DNA from: Stomorhina lunata
Taxonomy: Eukaryota; Arthropoda; Insecta; Diptera; Rhiniidae
DNA length: 64,000 nt
Reading direction: 5' to 3'
NCBI GenBank assembly: GCA_933228675.1
Contig: OW121742.1
Span: 37,710,255 to 37,774,254, forward strand
Below are positions 12,396 to 25,130 of the stretch, one piece after another. The position numbers were made by a program, and so were the translations under genes. Position 1 is the stretch's first letter. Each line of letters starts with the position of its first letter. The notes beneath the pieces were generated by a model. It made no database searches. It was not told the DNA's origin and saw only the letters and a program-made list of their open reading frames with translations.

Positions 12396-14995
12396 AAAAA
12401 CAAATATTTTTATAGGAAGTTTTTCAAAAATTTCTTATTTTTATAGGAAATATTTCAAAAATTTAAAATTTTTATAGAAACATTTTTCAAAAATTTCTCA
12501 TTTTTTATGGAAAATTTTTCAAAAATGTTTTATTTTTTAGGAATTTTTTCAAAAATTTCTCATTTTTATAGAAAATTTTTCAAAAAATGGTTATTTTTAT
12601 GAAAATTTTTCAAAAATTTATTATTTTTATAGGAAATTTTTCTAAAATTTCCTTTTTTTATAGAAAAATTTTTAAATATTACTTATTTTTATTCAAAAAT
12701 TTTCGCAAATTTTTTATTTTTATAATAAGTTTTTCAAAAACTTCTTATTTTTAAAGGAATTTCAAAAATTTCTTAATTTTATAGAAAATTTTTAAAAAAT
12801 TGTTTGTAGGAAATTTTTCAAAAATTTCTTATATTTTTAGGAGTTATTTTTAAAAATTTCTTATTTTTATAAGAAAATTTTCCAAAAATTCAGATTTGAA
12901 TAGGAAAACTTTTTTATTTTTACAGGATTTTTTTCAAAAATTTTTTTAATTTTATAGGAAATTTTTTAAAAAATTGTTTATAGGAAATTTTTCAAAAATT
13001 TCTTATTTTTTCAGGTGTTATTTTTAAAAATTTCTTATTTTCATAAGAAAATTTTCAAAATTTCTGATTTTAATAGGAAATTTTTCAACATTTTTTTTTT
13101 CTTACAGGATTTTTTTTCAAAAATTTCTTAATTTTATAGGTAATTTAAAAAAAGATTTATTATTAAAAATTTATTATTAATATATGATGATTTTCAAAAA
13201 TTTCTTATTTTTATAGGAAAATTTTCAAAAATTTTTTATTTTTATAGGAAATTTTTGCAAAAATTTCTTATTTTTAAAGGAAATTTTTCATAAATTTCTT
13301 ATTTTTATAGGAAATTTTTCAAAAATTTCTTATTTTTATAGGAAATTTTTCAAAAAATTCTTATTTTTGTAGAAATTTTTGCAAAAATTTCTTATTTTTA
13401 TAGGAAATTTTTCAAAAATTTCTTATTTTTATAAGAAATTTTTCAATAATTTCTTATTTTTATAGGAAATTTTTCAAAAATTTCTTATTTTTATAGGAAA
13501 TTTTTCAAAAGTTTCTTATTTTTATAGGAAATTTTTCAAAAATTTATTATTTTTATCGGAATTTTTTCAAAAATTTATTATTTTTATAGGAAATTTTTCA
13601 AAATTTTATTATAGTTATAGGAAATTTTTCTAAAATTTCCTTTTTTTATAGAAAATTTTGCAAAAAAAATCTTATTTTTATAGGAAGTGTTTTGAAAATT
13701 TTCTATTTTTATAGAAAACTTTTGAAAAATTTCTTATTTTTGTAATAAATTTTTGAAATATTTCTTATTGTTGTAAAAATTTTCTTATTCTTGTAAGAAA
13801 TTTTTTGAAAAATTTCTTGTTTTTGTAAGAAATTTTTGAAAAATTTCTTATTTTTGTAAGAAATTTTTGAAAATTTTCTTATTTTTGTAAGAAATTTTTT
13901 TTTATTTTTTGTAAGATTTTTTCAAAAATTTATTATTTTTATAGCAAATTTTTCAGAAATTTCCTAATTTTATAGGAAGTTTTTCAAAAATTTTTATAGA
14001 AATTTTTTCAAAAACTTCCAACTTCCTATTTTTATAGGAACTTTTTCAAAAATTTCTTATTTTTATAGAAAGATTTTCAAAAATTTCTTATTTTTATAGG
14101 AAATTTTTCAAAAATTTCTTATTTTTATAGGAAATTTTTCAAAAATTTCTAATTTTTATATGAATCTTTTCAAAAATTTCATATTTTTATAAGAGCTTTT
14201 TCAAAATTTCTTATTTTTATAAGAAATTTCTCAAAAATTTCTTATTTTTATAGGAAATTTTTCAAAAATTTCTTATTTTTATAGAAAAGTTTTCAAAAAA
14301 TGTCTTTTTTTTATATTTTTCAAATATTTCCTATTTTTATAAGAAATTTTTCAAAATTTCTTATTTTTATAAGAAATTTCTCAAAAATTTCTGATTTTTA
14401 TAGGATGTTTTTCAAAAATTTCTTATTTTTATAGGAAATTTTTCAAAAATTTCTTATTTTTATAGGAAATTTTTCAAAAATTTATTATTTTTATAGGAAA
14501 TTTTTTTTAAATTTCTTATTTTTATAGAAACGTTTTCAAAAATTTCTTATTTTTATAGGAATTTTTTAGAAATTTCTTCTTTTTGTAGGAAATTTTTCAA
14601 AAATTTCTAATTTTTATAGGAAATTTTTCAAAAAAATTTTCTAATTTTTGAAGGAAGTTTTTCAAAAATTTCATATTTTTATAGGAAAGTTTTAAAAATT
14701 TCTTATTTTAATAAGAAATTTTTCATAATTTCTTATTTTTATAAGAAATTTCTCAAAAATTTCTTATTTTTATAGGAAATTTTCAAAAAATGTCTTATTT
14801 GTTTAGGAAATTTTTCAAAAATTTTTAATTTTTATAGGAAATTTTTCAAAAATTTTCTATTTTTATAGGAAATGTTAAAAAAAATATTATTTTTATAGGA
14901 AAATTTTCAAAAAATTCTTATTTTTATAGGAAATTTTTCAAATTTTTTTATTTTTATAGGAATGTTTTTTTTAATTTTTTTATTTTTACAGGAAA
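12396..14995 (+). repeat. Sat-A array, TTTCTTATT variant
   Basis: Plus-oriented units like the main array, but most carry TTTCTTATTTTTATAGGAAA instead of TTTCCTATT. This breaks one base pair of the long dyad. Better-preserved runs are at 13240-13620 and 14090-14500. About 13720-13900 holds a GTAAGAAATTTTTGAAAAAT sub-variant. Confidence 0.92.
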
Positions 14996-16260
14996 TGTAA
15001 ATATTTCTGATCTTTGAGGCATACACTATAGTTGCGGTTTCCCTGAATATCACATAATTTCCCAATGTTAATAATTTGATGTTAATAATTTTGTAAACTA
15101 ATTTAAAAATAAAAGTCATTGCAAATATATAACGAAATTTTTAATAATGAAAATTAATACGATATAAGTGCTTAAGTGCAAATAAACAATTATGTTCATT
15201 ATTTACGACACTTTTGCACGAGATATTGTCGTACAGACATAATTAAACATTTTAATTTGATTTCTGTACATAAGTAAATTGACCCGGCAGGCATTCAGAT
15301 GTTTCTGAAATTAATATTGCAGTAATTTTTGTAAAAGACTTATAACCTATTCATGTTATTAAAGGGTTACACTCCATAGTTGAATGAGTGAAAGTTTATG
15401 AGTGTCTATTGACTACAATATGAACTTTTAGTAATCGTTAAATGGACTTTATGATTTAATTTACTCGTATGTAAAAGTGCTAAAAGTATATAATCTCCAA
15501 GTAAACTATTGATTAACTATAACAATTTGACTACTTTATTGTCTCACAAGAGCCACAATTGAGGCTAGTGCACTAGAGATATAAAAAATAGTATTATATA
15601 GTTTCAAAACAGATAATATTCCAGATTTAATTGCAACTAAGTTTTAGTTTTCTTATCCATAGGTTTTTGGTTCAGTCCACTCCTTTATAGTTTATAACAA
15701 AGCCTTTTTTAAGATTTTACTTCAATTCAACTGCTGGGAATATTTATCATCTACATACGTTTACATTGAGTGTGTAAAAGTACATGACAACACTAACATT
15801 TTACAACGATATTTCGTGCCTAGATTCATATCAAAGACTTTTTACACTTATCAGTCATGTTTGTTGTTGTTGTTCTTGTTGTAGTTGTTTTACGAGTATT
15901 ATGTAAACCAATTATGTACCTGTTAACACTTTTCTACTTATGTATTTTACACATTCATTTACTTGTTGGTATTCATTTAATAAGTTTTTTGTTACTATTT
16001 AAATAATTTTTAATAAATTAATTTATCGCGTGTCGTAAACATTTTGTTATTATTACAAATTATTAATTGTTTATGTAAATTAAGCAAAGAAAGAGTTGGA
16101 TAACTGAAATGTAGGGGTTTGGGGTTTTAAGTGTTTAAAACAACTTAACTCAGTTCCAATACGAAATTTTACAGAAAAATGCCCTTGGTTTTTTGTTCAG
16201 GCTTTCAAATGACTGACAGAAAGAAATTGCCTTTTTGTACACACCATCAAGAACAACGTT
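14996..16260. other. AT-rich spacer, no gene recognised
   Basis: Non-repetitive sequence between the Sat-A block and the TCTG microsatellite. It holds a short GTT/GTTCTT triplet run near 15859-15890. No open frame with recognisable features and no clear element ends were seen. Confidence 0.5.
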
Positions 16261-16267
16261 TGTCATA

Positions 16268-16646
<379 letters not shown>

Positions 16647-16659
16647 TGAAGGCACGATA

Positions 16660-17040
16660 AGGCCTAAACAATAGGAGATGAATCACTGAAAATTGATTCA
16701 TTTCTTTGAAGATTTTGTTATTAAAATAACTCATTTATTACTTTACCTAGAATAATCGCTTATTTCCTAATTAATGATCGGTTTCGGTAATCGGTTTAAA
16801 TTTAACCATAGCTCCCATACAAAACACTTAGGGCAACAGCGTACCCTTGAATGCCAATAAATATTAAACTTTAGTAAATATGGTCACTAAATTTAGTACA
16901 AGAAAGTCTTAAGTCAATGTTAGCAATTTTGCTATTTTGTCATAATCGGCCACCATTTGACCATAGCCCCCATATAAAAAGTTACGGAAACACAAAAATA
17001 CCAAAAAGATAGGGGTATGTGTCTGTTAGCCCGTAAAATG
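16660..17040 (+). mobile_element. DINE-1-like body fragment
   Basis: It contains the element phrases 'aatcggtttaaatttaacc', 'atagctcccatac' and 'cggccaccatttgaccatag', seen in the other copies in this window. It follows the TCTG microsatellite and directly precedes a second, better-preserved copy. Boundaries are approximate. Confidence 0.65.
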
Positions 17041-17044
17041 AAAT

Positions 17045-17815
17045 GAAAGGGTATTATTAGTTTGTGCTGATGGATGTAAAGCACAGAAATATTTGTCTTT
17101 GACCCAGCTTTTTGTATACCAATAGACTTAGAATCACTTTCTGAGTCGATTTATAGATGTCAGTCCGTCCGTCCGTCTGGCTGGACCCACATGTAAACCA
17201 TATAATCAATTGTAAATATAATTTAATGAAATTTGCACAGATCATTTTTTTTAAAGTGGGACCATGGCTATTGAAATTCGTCAAAATCGGTCCATTATTG
17301 ATGGTACCTCCCATAGGTCCCGGAATTCCCGGAATTGATATTTTGGCCACAGATATCAATATTTTTTCATGAAACTTCAAAAAAATACTGCTTATGTAAG
17401 CAAATACTTCTTATGTAAATGTTACTGTACAAAATTTTGTTTAAATCGGTCTACATTTGATAACAGCTCCCATACAAACTTTTCTATCAAAACGTACTAT
17501 ATGCGACAAATATCACTAAAACGCTTGTAAATCTGAAGATAAGTTTAAGTTTAATTTTTGCATACGTAATATTTGTGAAAACTGTAATTAATTTGCTAAG
17601 TTTAAAGATAATCGGTTCACATTTAACCATAGCCCCCATATAAGTCGAAATGACAGAAAAAGCTTAAATATATAAGTCTTGAGAAAATGTTTGTGTGATG
17701 ACAATATTTAACAAATATTTGTCTTTATACATGAAAAAGAAAACCTTCGACCGTAATGGTGAAGGGTATTATATGGCCGGGCTTGACCGACTATAGCACT
17801 TTCTTACTTGTTTTT
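17045..17815 (+). mobile_element. DINE-1/INE-1-like non-autonomous element
   Basis: Begins GGGTATTATTAGTTTGTGCT, then 'aaatatttgtctttgaccc', 'ctttctgagtcgatttatag', a short GTCCGTCCGTCTGG microsatellite and 'aaatcggtctacatttga'. It ends 'gggcttgaccgactatagca' plus CTTACTTG and a T-run. The order matches four other copies here and the general DINE-1 plan (subterminal GGGTAT repeat, variable GTCC/GTCT block, 3' CTTACTTGTTT). Helitron affinity is established for DINE-1; assignment of this copy is by pattern only. Confidence 0.75.
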
Positions 17816-18660
17816 TTTTTTTTTTTTGATTTTGAAAATATTTTATGGAAATTACCCCCATTATATTTGGGTATAAAAATTATAAGTCTAAATTTAACCT
17901 TAGTAGTATTCAACAACGTGGTCTCGACGGACTGTAATACTTTCTTTTCAACATTAAATATTTTATTTAAATTTGAATCAACTTAAGAAGATACTTCTAT
18001 CTTAAAGATAATAATATTAATTTAATATATCTAAATATTTGAATATTCGCTTATTCTTTTTATCCATTTTTATTAATATTGGCTTAAGTGGTTTTTGTTT
18101 GTCCCTAAGTTGACGAACTTAAGAAATCAAATTGTAATATTACACATACTTAAGGGCCTTCCGCTGGAAATCATCATCATCATCTTCTCGACAAACGAAC
18201 GGATGGAAGTTTTAAATATTCTTCAATTGCCTTTCTCCCCCTACTTCTCTTTCAGACGTTCACTTTCCTTTTTATTGTATTAATATTTGCCTGGTAAATA
18301 AGGAGTTTTTCATTTGGGTATTTTCCTTTAATTCATTTGGTTTTATTCATTTGTATTTAAGTTTTTCTTTTTTTCTATTGTATTCCATTGAGACACTTTA
18401 AGAGGCCAGATGCCTCTTAAATATTGTTTTGATTATTTTAAGTTATATTTTTTATATTTTATATTTTTTTCGTTGACTACTTTTTTCTATTATTGATATG
18501 GTAAGAGGGGGAGGATATTATTTGATTTAACAAAAAAGGATATTCTTGGCCCTTAGAAGGATGTCTTAAGGAAAACACAGAAAATGTGAAGATGTGGTTG
18601 GTCTTTTTCGAAATATTTTTAAGGAAATCTCATAGACTTTAATCTTAAACGATAGTACTT
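17816..18660. other. AT-rich spacer upstream of the PK-like gene's satellite
   Basis: No gene recognised. If the PK-like gene at 20247 has an upstream 5' exon, as its 3' splice site suggests, this stretch is where it could lie. I could not identify a TATA/Inr pair or a convincing donor. Confidence 0.4.
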
Positions 18661-18725
18661 TTGATTCAAATTTATCTATAGTCGCATTCAATATCGATCG
18701 GAAACTCAATATTTTACTAAAGATA
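18661..18725. repeat. Dispersed ATCGATCG-type repeat fragment
   Basis: The phrase 'gcattcaatatcgatcggaa' also occurs, with variants, near 30160, 30440, 33290 and 35450. Each copy sits beside a 28-29-bp satellite or a DINE-1-like element. It is the unique-looking edge of the Sat-B array here. Confidence 0.5.
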
Positions 18726-20010
18726 ATTTTTCGCTAAATTTTATTACATACTTCTGACGATCAAAATCTTACTAAAGACAACTTTTGATCAAAATTTTAC
18801 TAAAGGCAAATATTGATAAAAAATTTATTGAAAACAAATATTGATACAAATTTTATTAAAAACACATTTTGATCAAAATTTTTCTAAAGACAAATTTTAT
18901 CAAAATTTTACTAAATAAAAATTTTTATCAAAATTTTACTAATTACAAAATTTGATCAAAATTTTACTAAAGATAAACCTTAATCAAAATTTTAGTAAAG
19001 ACAAATTTTTAACAAAATTTTACTTAAGACATATGATCAAAATTTTACTAAAGACAAATTTTGTTCTACATTTTACTACAGACAAATTTTGATCAAAATT
19101 TTACTAAAGAAAAATTTTCCTAAAGAAAAATTTTGATCAAAATTGTACTAAAGAAAAATTTTGATCAAAACTTTACTAAAGAAAAATTTCGTTCAAAATT
19201 TTAGTGAAGACAAATTTCGTTCAAAATTTTAGTGAAGACAAATTTTGTTCAAAATTTACTCAAGGCAACTTTTGATCAAAATTTTACCAAAGAAAAATTT
19301 TGATCAAAATTTTACCAAAGAAAAATTTTGATCAAAATTTTACCAAAGAAAAATTTTGATCAAAATTTTACCAAAGAAAAATTTTGATCAAAATTTTACC
19401 AAAGAAAAATTTTGATCAAAATTCTACCAAAGAAAAATTTTGATCAAAATTTTACCAAAGAAAAATTTTGATCAAAATTTTACCAAAGAAAAATTTTGAT
19501 CAAAATTTTACCAAAGAAAAATTTTGATCAAAATTTTACCAAAGAAAAATTTTGATCAAAATTTTACCAAAGAAAAATTTTGATCAAAATTTTACTAAAG
19601 AAAAATTTTGATCAAAATTTTACTAAAGAAAAATTTTGATCAAAATTTTACTAAAGAAAAATTTTGATCAAAATTTTACTAAAGAAAAATTTTGATCAAA
19701 ATTTTACTTAAGACAAATTTTGGTCAATATTTTACTAAAGACAAATTTTAATCCAAATTTTACTAAAGAAAAATTTTGGACAAAATTTTACTAAAAACAA
19801 ATTTTGATCAAAATTTTACTTAAGACAAATTTTGATCAAAATTTTACTAAACACAAATTTTGGTCAATATTTTACTTAAGACAAATTTTGGTCAATATTT
19901 TACTAAAGACAAATTTTAATCCAAATTTTACTAAAGAAAAATTTTGATCAAAATTTTACTAAAGACAATATTTGATCAAAATTTTACTTAATACAAAATT
20001 TGATTGAAAT
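18726..20010 (+). repeat. Sat-B array (28-bp unit), upstream block
   Basis: Tandem 28-bp units containing the perfect 18-bp palindrome AAATTTTGATCAAAATTT followed by TACTAAAGA. Edges are diverged. A homogenised subfamily with TACCAAAGAAAA fills about 19265-19575 and one with TACTAAAGAAAA fills about 19575-19690. Roughly 45 units. It ends about 230 bp before the PK-like gene. Confidence 0.96.
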
Positions 20011-20222
20011 TTGTCGTTAGAGATTTCCTAGTCGGTATATGAGTTATAGGAGCTTTGTCCTTTCGGAACAGACTAATATAACCTTGACCTGAGAATCAAA
20101 AAATGAAAAGTTATATTTTTGTATTTTGGTTGAAATGACATAATCACCCTGTACTTTATTTTTTCTTTCAAACTCTTACTTTAATCAAAATACTTCAATA
20201 TATTTTAAAATTTGTTTTATTG

Positions 20223-20242
20223 ATTTTTAATATTATTTCCAG
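20223..20242 (+). promoter_or_regulatory. Probable 3' splice site just before the PK-like start codon
   Basis: A pyrimidine-rich tract ending ATTATTTCCAG stops at 20242, four bases before ATG 20247. This is a good fly acceptor, and it implies an upstream, probably 5' UTR, exon that I cannot locate; the Sat-B block would then be intronic. It is also why I do not extend the coding region upstream through this sequence. Confidence 0.6.
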
Positions 20243-20246
20243 AAAA

Positions 20247-22160
20247 ATGAGTAAATCTAGAACCGCAACTTTAATTGACGAACTGTGCAAAAAACTTCAA
20301 TGTTTGAAGCTGGCAGAAGACTTAGAAAGATTTGACCAAGGCCGCGAAATGTTGGCCGAATTGCAACAGCAAAAAGTTTTCCAAGAATTACAAGGCAAAA
20401 TTGGAAGCCCTAGGGAAAGCCAAGGTCAGATTGCTGACCTTCACAAAGTATCCAATTTTATGTCAAAGACCAAAAAAAGATTAGAAGCGGGCACAACATC
20501 TAATGATTCTATGGATGAGGAATGTTTGCAAATAAGCGATAAGGGTACGGAAAATATAGAAGAAGAAGGTGAAATGAAGCTGATCAGCCAGTCATCTGAT
20601 GATGCCTGGTTGGGTTATTTTCGTGGCTTTGAAGTATTGGATTCAAATCAACCACATATTACAAATGAAAATAAGCAGTGCATTGAGCTGTGTCCAGATG
20701 ACGATAGCTCCTTATTGGAGCATTATTTGCGCCAGGGTATACGTTGCTTTATGATTGATCTCTTTGTGGGCACAGGCCTTAAAATTCAAGAACTAATTTT
20801 TAAATTACGAGAAAGTGAATTAAGTGTCTCAAGGGAGTTCGGTTTTCCCATATCCTCTAGTCTAATTGCCATGATAAGTCCTCGTCTGCAGTATACAGGT
20901 ATAATGGATCCAATAAACCCAAATTTGTATTTAGAAAAGGATAAAAAAATAATATTGACCACCAACAGGAGATATACCTTAAACAATAACTCTGACAAAG
21001 TTTATGTCAATGCCCGATTTTTGATTGATGACTTCGAAAAGGGTGATTTTATTCTAGTGGGCCCTTCACTTCAACTCTCGGTGCTAGATATTAAGGAAGA
21101 CGAGCTGAATTGCTTAGTCATGGAACCAGGGCCCTTAAGTTCTCGTATGCCTGTCAGATTTCCTGCAAAATGCAAACGTTCTCAAATTTCTCTAGAAGAA
21201 CTTGAGGATATAACATTTGCCCGTGAAGTGGGTATACATGTTATAGTCTCCTATAAGCCGGGTACGCGGGAGTACTTTCAAGATTTATTGGAAGCCCTAA
21301 AATTGCTTAAAAGTCATAATATTAGATTATTTACACGTTTGGTTATAAACGAATATGACAATGACAATCGAGATCTAGAATGGATTGCCCAAAGTTATGA
21401 TGGATTTTTGCTGGACTTCAGTGTCACACAAGCTACCAGCTTTTGCGAAAGTGAAGAAAATCATTCAAAGCCACCAGATTTACTTAAACTCTCCTCAGTT
21501 GCCTGTGAGTTCATAAAGAATATCTATAAAATGAGAAAGCCCATAATATTGCAACCTTCGGTCATAGCTCAACGGCAGCTTTTTGTTAAGCCCTGCAATG
21601 TTTCAGAAATATTTTACTATCCTGACAAGTATGTATTTTCCACACACAACTATTCGTCAGCATTTCACTTTAATCTACTGCAAAACGCCATGACTCAACC
21701 AATTCCTCTAACAGAACTTACCCAAAAATATTTTTGCGATTCCAGCAACTTGGGTGAACAGAGCATAGCAAGGGCTTGTATAGCTGCTTCTTATGATTCT
21801 CAGGCCAAGTTTATTTTAGTTTGCTCTGAAAGGCCCGATATGTCTATTCAATTGTCGCACTTTCGTCCCAAGGCTACTATAGTTCTAATATCGACTACAA
21901 AATCTCTTGCGGATTATATATCATTGTATCACAATATTGTATTTTTGTATTACAAAAACAGAGATAATAATCGGAGGAATTATATGGAACATATAAGCAA
22001 TTTGCTTACTTTTGGAGTTTTATTCCTGAGGACCAGAAATATTGTAAAGGAAGGTGACAGTATCATTTTGGTTTATGGAACTAAGCCGGGCTTAATATTA
22101 TGTGACAAATATCAGTTGTATAAATTCAACGATCTTTCTTTACCGATAGAATTCGTGTAA
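20247..22160 (+). CDS. Diverged pyruvate kinase-like protein, probably catalytically dead
   Basis: The first ATG of a single open exon gives 637 aa; the frame is open further 5' but only through the splice-acceptor tract. Residues 1-125 are a charged, non-PK extension. After that the pyruvate kinase fold can be followed. The B-domain return SRMPVRFPA (about 299-307) matches SRKGVNLPG. DITFAREVGIHVIVSY (about 321) matches the 'DI.FGVEQGVD.I.ASF' strand. YDGFLLDFS (about 384) sits where SDGIMVARGDLG should be. IARACIAASYDSQAK (about 506) opens the C-terminal allosteric domain, which runs to GDSIILVYGTKPG. The catalytic Lys-Ile-Glu and Arg-Gly-Asp-Leu-Gly motifs are not conserved, so glycolytic activity is unlikely. 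Flies have several divergent PK paralogues, several testis-biased; membership of that group is inferred. The gene lies between two Sat-B blocks. Confidence 0.85.
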   Translation: MSKSRTATLIDELCKKLQCLKLAEDLERFDQGREMLAELQQQKVFQELQGKIGSPRESQGQIADLHKVSNFMSKTKKRLEAGTTSNDSMDEECLQISDKGTENIEEEGEMKLISQSSDDAWLGYFRGFEVLDSNQPHITNENKQCIELCPDDDSSLLEHYLRQGIRCFMIDLFVGTGLKIQELIFKLRESELSVSREFGFPISSSLIAMISPRLQYTGIMDPINPNLYLEKDKKIILTTNRRYTLNNNSDKVYVNARFLIDDFEKGDFILVGPSLQLSVLDIKEDELNCLVMEPGPLSSRMPVRFPAKCKRSQISLEELEDITFAREVGIHVIVSYKPGTREYFQDLLEALKLLKSHNIRLFTRLVINEYDNDNRDLEWIAQSYDGFLLDFSVTQATSFCESEENHSKPPDLLKLSSVACEFIKNIYKMRKPIILQPSVIAQRQLFVKPCNVSEIFYYPDKYVFSTHNYSSAFHFNLLQNAMTQPIPLTELTQKYFCDSSNLGEQSIARACIAASYDSQAKFILVCSERPDMSIQLSHFRPKATIVLISTTKSLADYISLYHNIVFLYYKNRDNNRRNYMEHISNLLTFGVLFLRTRNIVKEGDSIILVYGTKPGLILCDKYQLYKFNDLSLPIEFV

Positions 22161-22199
22161 TGATATATATCTTATATAATCTAATATCATATAAAATTT

Positions 22200-22705
22200 C
22201 TTAATTTTATAAGATAATTTTTTTCTTTGGTAAAATTTTGATTAAAATTTTACTAAAGAGAAATCTTGATTAAAATTTTCTAAAGACATTTCTTAAATAA
22301 AAATTTTATTGAAGACTAATTTTGACCAAAAATTTATTAAATATTTTCCGACCAAAATTTTTATCGAAAACAAGAAAAACAAAAATTTTACTTTTACTTT
22401 TTTTATCAAAAATTTGTCCTAAGTTAGGACAAATTTTTGATAAAAATTTTACTAAAGATACATTTTGATAAAAATTGAACGAAAGACAAATTTCGATCAA
22501 AATTTTACTTTAGACAAATTTTAATTAAAATTTTAGTAAATACAAATTTTGATAGAAATTTTACTAAAGACAAATTTTGATCAAAATTTTATTAAAGACA
22601 ATTTCTATACAAATTTTACTAAAGAAAAATTTGGATGAAAATGTTAGTAAAGAAAAATGTTGATCAAAATTTTTCTTCAGTGAAATTTTGATCAGGACTT
22701 TATCT
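22200..22705 (+). repeat. Sat-B array, diverged downstream block
   Basis: Decayed 28-bp units (variants of TTTTGATCAAAATTTTACTA) begin about 40 bp after the stop codon of the PK-like gene. With the 18.7-20.0 kb block they bracket the gene. A small inverted segment around 22340-22440 (CTAAGTTAGGACAAATTTTT) breaks the array. Confidence 0.85.
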
Positions 22706-22726
22706 TATATTCTTAAACGAACAATA

Positions 22727-22781
22727 AATATATATATATATATATCTAAATATATATATATAATATATATATATATATAAT

Positions 22782-22879
<98 letters not shown>
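22727..22879. repeat. TA dinucleotide microsatellite
   Basis: About 150 bp of (TA)n with TATCTA and TAATA interruptions. The Ile-Tyr reading frame through it is an artefact. Confidence 0.95.
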
Positions 22880-23359
22880 CGCTATATAGAAACAAAATTA
22901 AAATTACGTTTTTAACAGACATAAAAATAAGCGGACAGGTGTTTAGTACTTTTTTGAAACTATGTCCGATAGGATGTAAAAAAGGGTGAAAATAGTTTTT
23001 TTGGTACCTTTTTAACCCACTCTTATATTTTAAACTAAAGAATGTAGAAAGAAACTTTGTACTGTAATCAATAGACGTGAAAGAAACATTAAACACGTAT
23101 TTGGTACTTTTTTAATTTTTTTGCCAAAATGGGTAAAAAATGGATAAAATGATAACTTAACATCTCAAATAGTTGTATGAATAGGAACATTATGTCAACT
23201 GCATTTTAATAAAATGTACAGAATTTAATTAGTTCGAAAGAAGTAACAAATATGCATATGGAACTTTTTGAAATTAGGGAATAAAAAGGGGAAAAATTGG
23301 TAATGTTGTACTTTTTAAACAAATGAATTTTTGTCTGTATGTATGTTCTTTATAGAATA
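22880..23359. other. AT-rich spacer, no gene recognised
   Basis: Non-satellite sequence between the TA microsatellite and a 132-bp tandem repeat. Nothing coding or element-like recognised. Confidence 0.5.
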
Positions 23360-23870
23360 GTAAACTGTGAATTTGATCATATTATGCTCTTTAGCGAAGA
23401 TGTTGCGGATAAGCCGGCAAAGGTTTTTAAGTTGACAATACTAATTTCCGACAGATGGAGCCACTGAAAATTACTAAAAATTAATAAAATCGTAAATTGT
23501 ACATTTGATCATGCTACAATGTTTAGCAAAGTTGTTGCACATGAGCCGACAAAGGTTTTTTAGTTGGTATGAAGAAATTTCGACAGGTGGCGCCACTAAA
23601 ATTTACTCAAAGTCAATTTAATAGTAAGCTGTACATTAAATCATGCTATAATCATGCTATAATCAAAGTTGTTGCGGATAAGCCGACGTAGGTTTCTTAT
23701 TTGGTATGACGAACTTCAGGTGGCTCCACTGAAAACTACTCAAATGAATTAAATCGTAAACTGTGCATTTGATCAGACTTAAATCTTTAGCAAAGTTGTT
23801 GCGCATGAGTCGATGGAGGTTTCTGTTGGTATGACCAATTTCCAAAATTATTAAAATTAGTTAAGCTATG
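23360..23870 (+). repeat. 132-bp tandem repeat, nearly four units
   Basis: Units start with GTAAACTG-type sequence at 23360, 23492, 23624 and 23756, exactly 132 bp apart. Shared landmarks are 'catttgatcatgct', 'gcaaagttgttgcggataag' and 'ggtggcgccact'. The units are well diverged. The third contains a local CATGCTATAAT duplication balanced by losses elsewhere, so the 132-bp spacing is kept. All three frames hold stops, so it is not presently coding. Confidence 0.85.
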
Positions 23871-25130
23871 AGCTATGCAAACTATGTATGTGTTGGTCGG
23901 ACAAAATAAATAAAATAATTCAAAATTAACTCAATATTTGTACAATGTCTTTCCTCTAAATTTATTTTAGTGCTTTATAAAATAAAATATATAAAAACTA
24001 TAAAATTTGCCTCAAAATGCTTATCATAAAGCTCCAATCAAGGCTCGGCCAACCAGGTATTTTCTTATAAAGTATTTCTTCTCGAGTTTTGACATTTGGT
24101 TACTGATTTATAATACTCAAACCAGTATTAATGCTAATACTAGTACTGGCGCTAATACTAACCCTATGACTAATTGCTAATATTTATATTATCCACTGGC
24201 TTTACATAATGATATTCGAAAATAATAAATACTTTAATAATTTTTCCACAAATCCAACACTCCCCAAGTCTGATTAAACCAATAAGCAACTTTTACTTCA
24301 ATGTTACGTGAGAAAACATGCAATTTATCGCATTGTCCTGAAAAGAAATGCTAAGACAAGAAAATCCTCAATGGAAACAAACTAAACAATGTAATTTTTT
24401 TCATACATATTCTAAAAGTGTCCCATTTGTCTTCAATATCAATATTTATACCCTACCTTGAGTGACTAGGGTAGTATACATAAGTGTTTGTTTACGTATT
24501 CATGGGATTTAATATAATGTGGGAATACCAATGACCAAAAAGATGCTTAAAAAAACACAATTTATTTAAATTAATTTTAGAATGGAGAAGATGCTTTGTA
24601 GAAAATCAATTTTTCAGTGGTGTAAGGTATACAAAAGTCGGACTTGATCGATTTAATTTCTTTTTTCTGCTTTATTACTATTTATATCAAGGTAGTAGTA
24701 GTAGCGAGTGTCCTTGCATTGTAAGAATTGTACACTCTGAATTATTGTTAGTCTATGCCATCGGTATTTTACCACTTCACTTAATTTACACTTAAAAAAG
24801 ATTTACAAAAATCGACAATAAATAGTTAAGTTTAAAATTTAGATGCTCGAAACGTGCTTTAAATGCAATATTCGGGATTATAATGTATTTTAGTATTTAT
24901 GATTTATATTGCAATTGTTGCTGTTGTTTCAAATCCTTCTGTGCTACTGCAACTATTGCTTACGTAGCTGTTGCTACGACTGTCACTAGGTCTTGTTTTA
25001 CTTTAACTTTCGAAATGTAGAAAATAAAGGTAAAACTACAAGTAGTTTTGTTGATTAAATACAAATAATTATAAATATTAATATTTGCAAAATTGTAGTA
25101 CAGTTTTTGTAGAAAGAAAATGTAAGCAAA
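23871..25130. other. Spacer with one short degenerate element
   Basis: No gene recognised. Around 24452-24665, 'tataccctaccttgagtgac' at one end and 'gtcggacttgatcgattt' plus a TTTTTT run at the other look like shrunken DINE-1-like termini. Trinucleotide (GCT/GTT) runs occur near 24910-24980. Confidence 0.45.
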
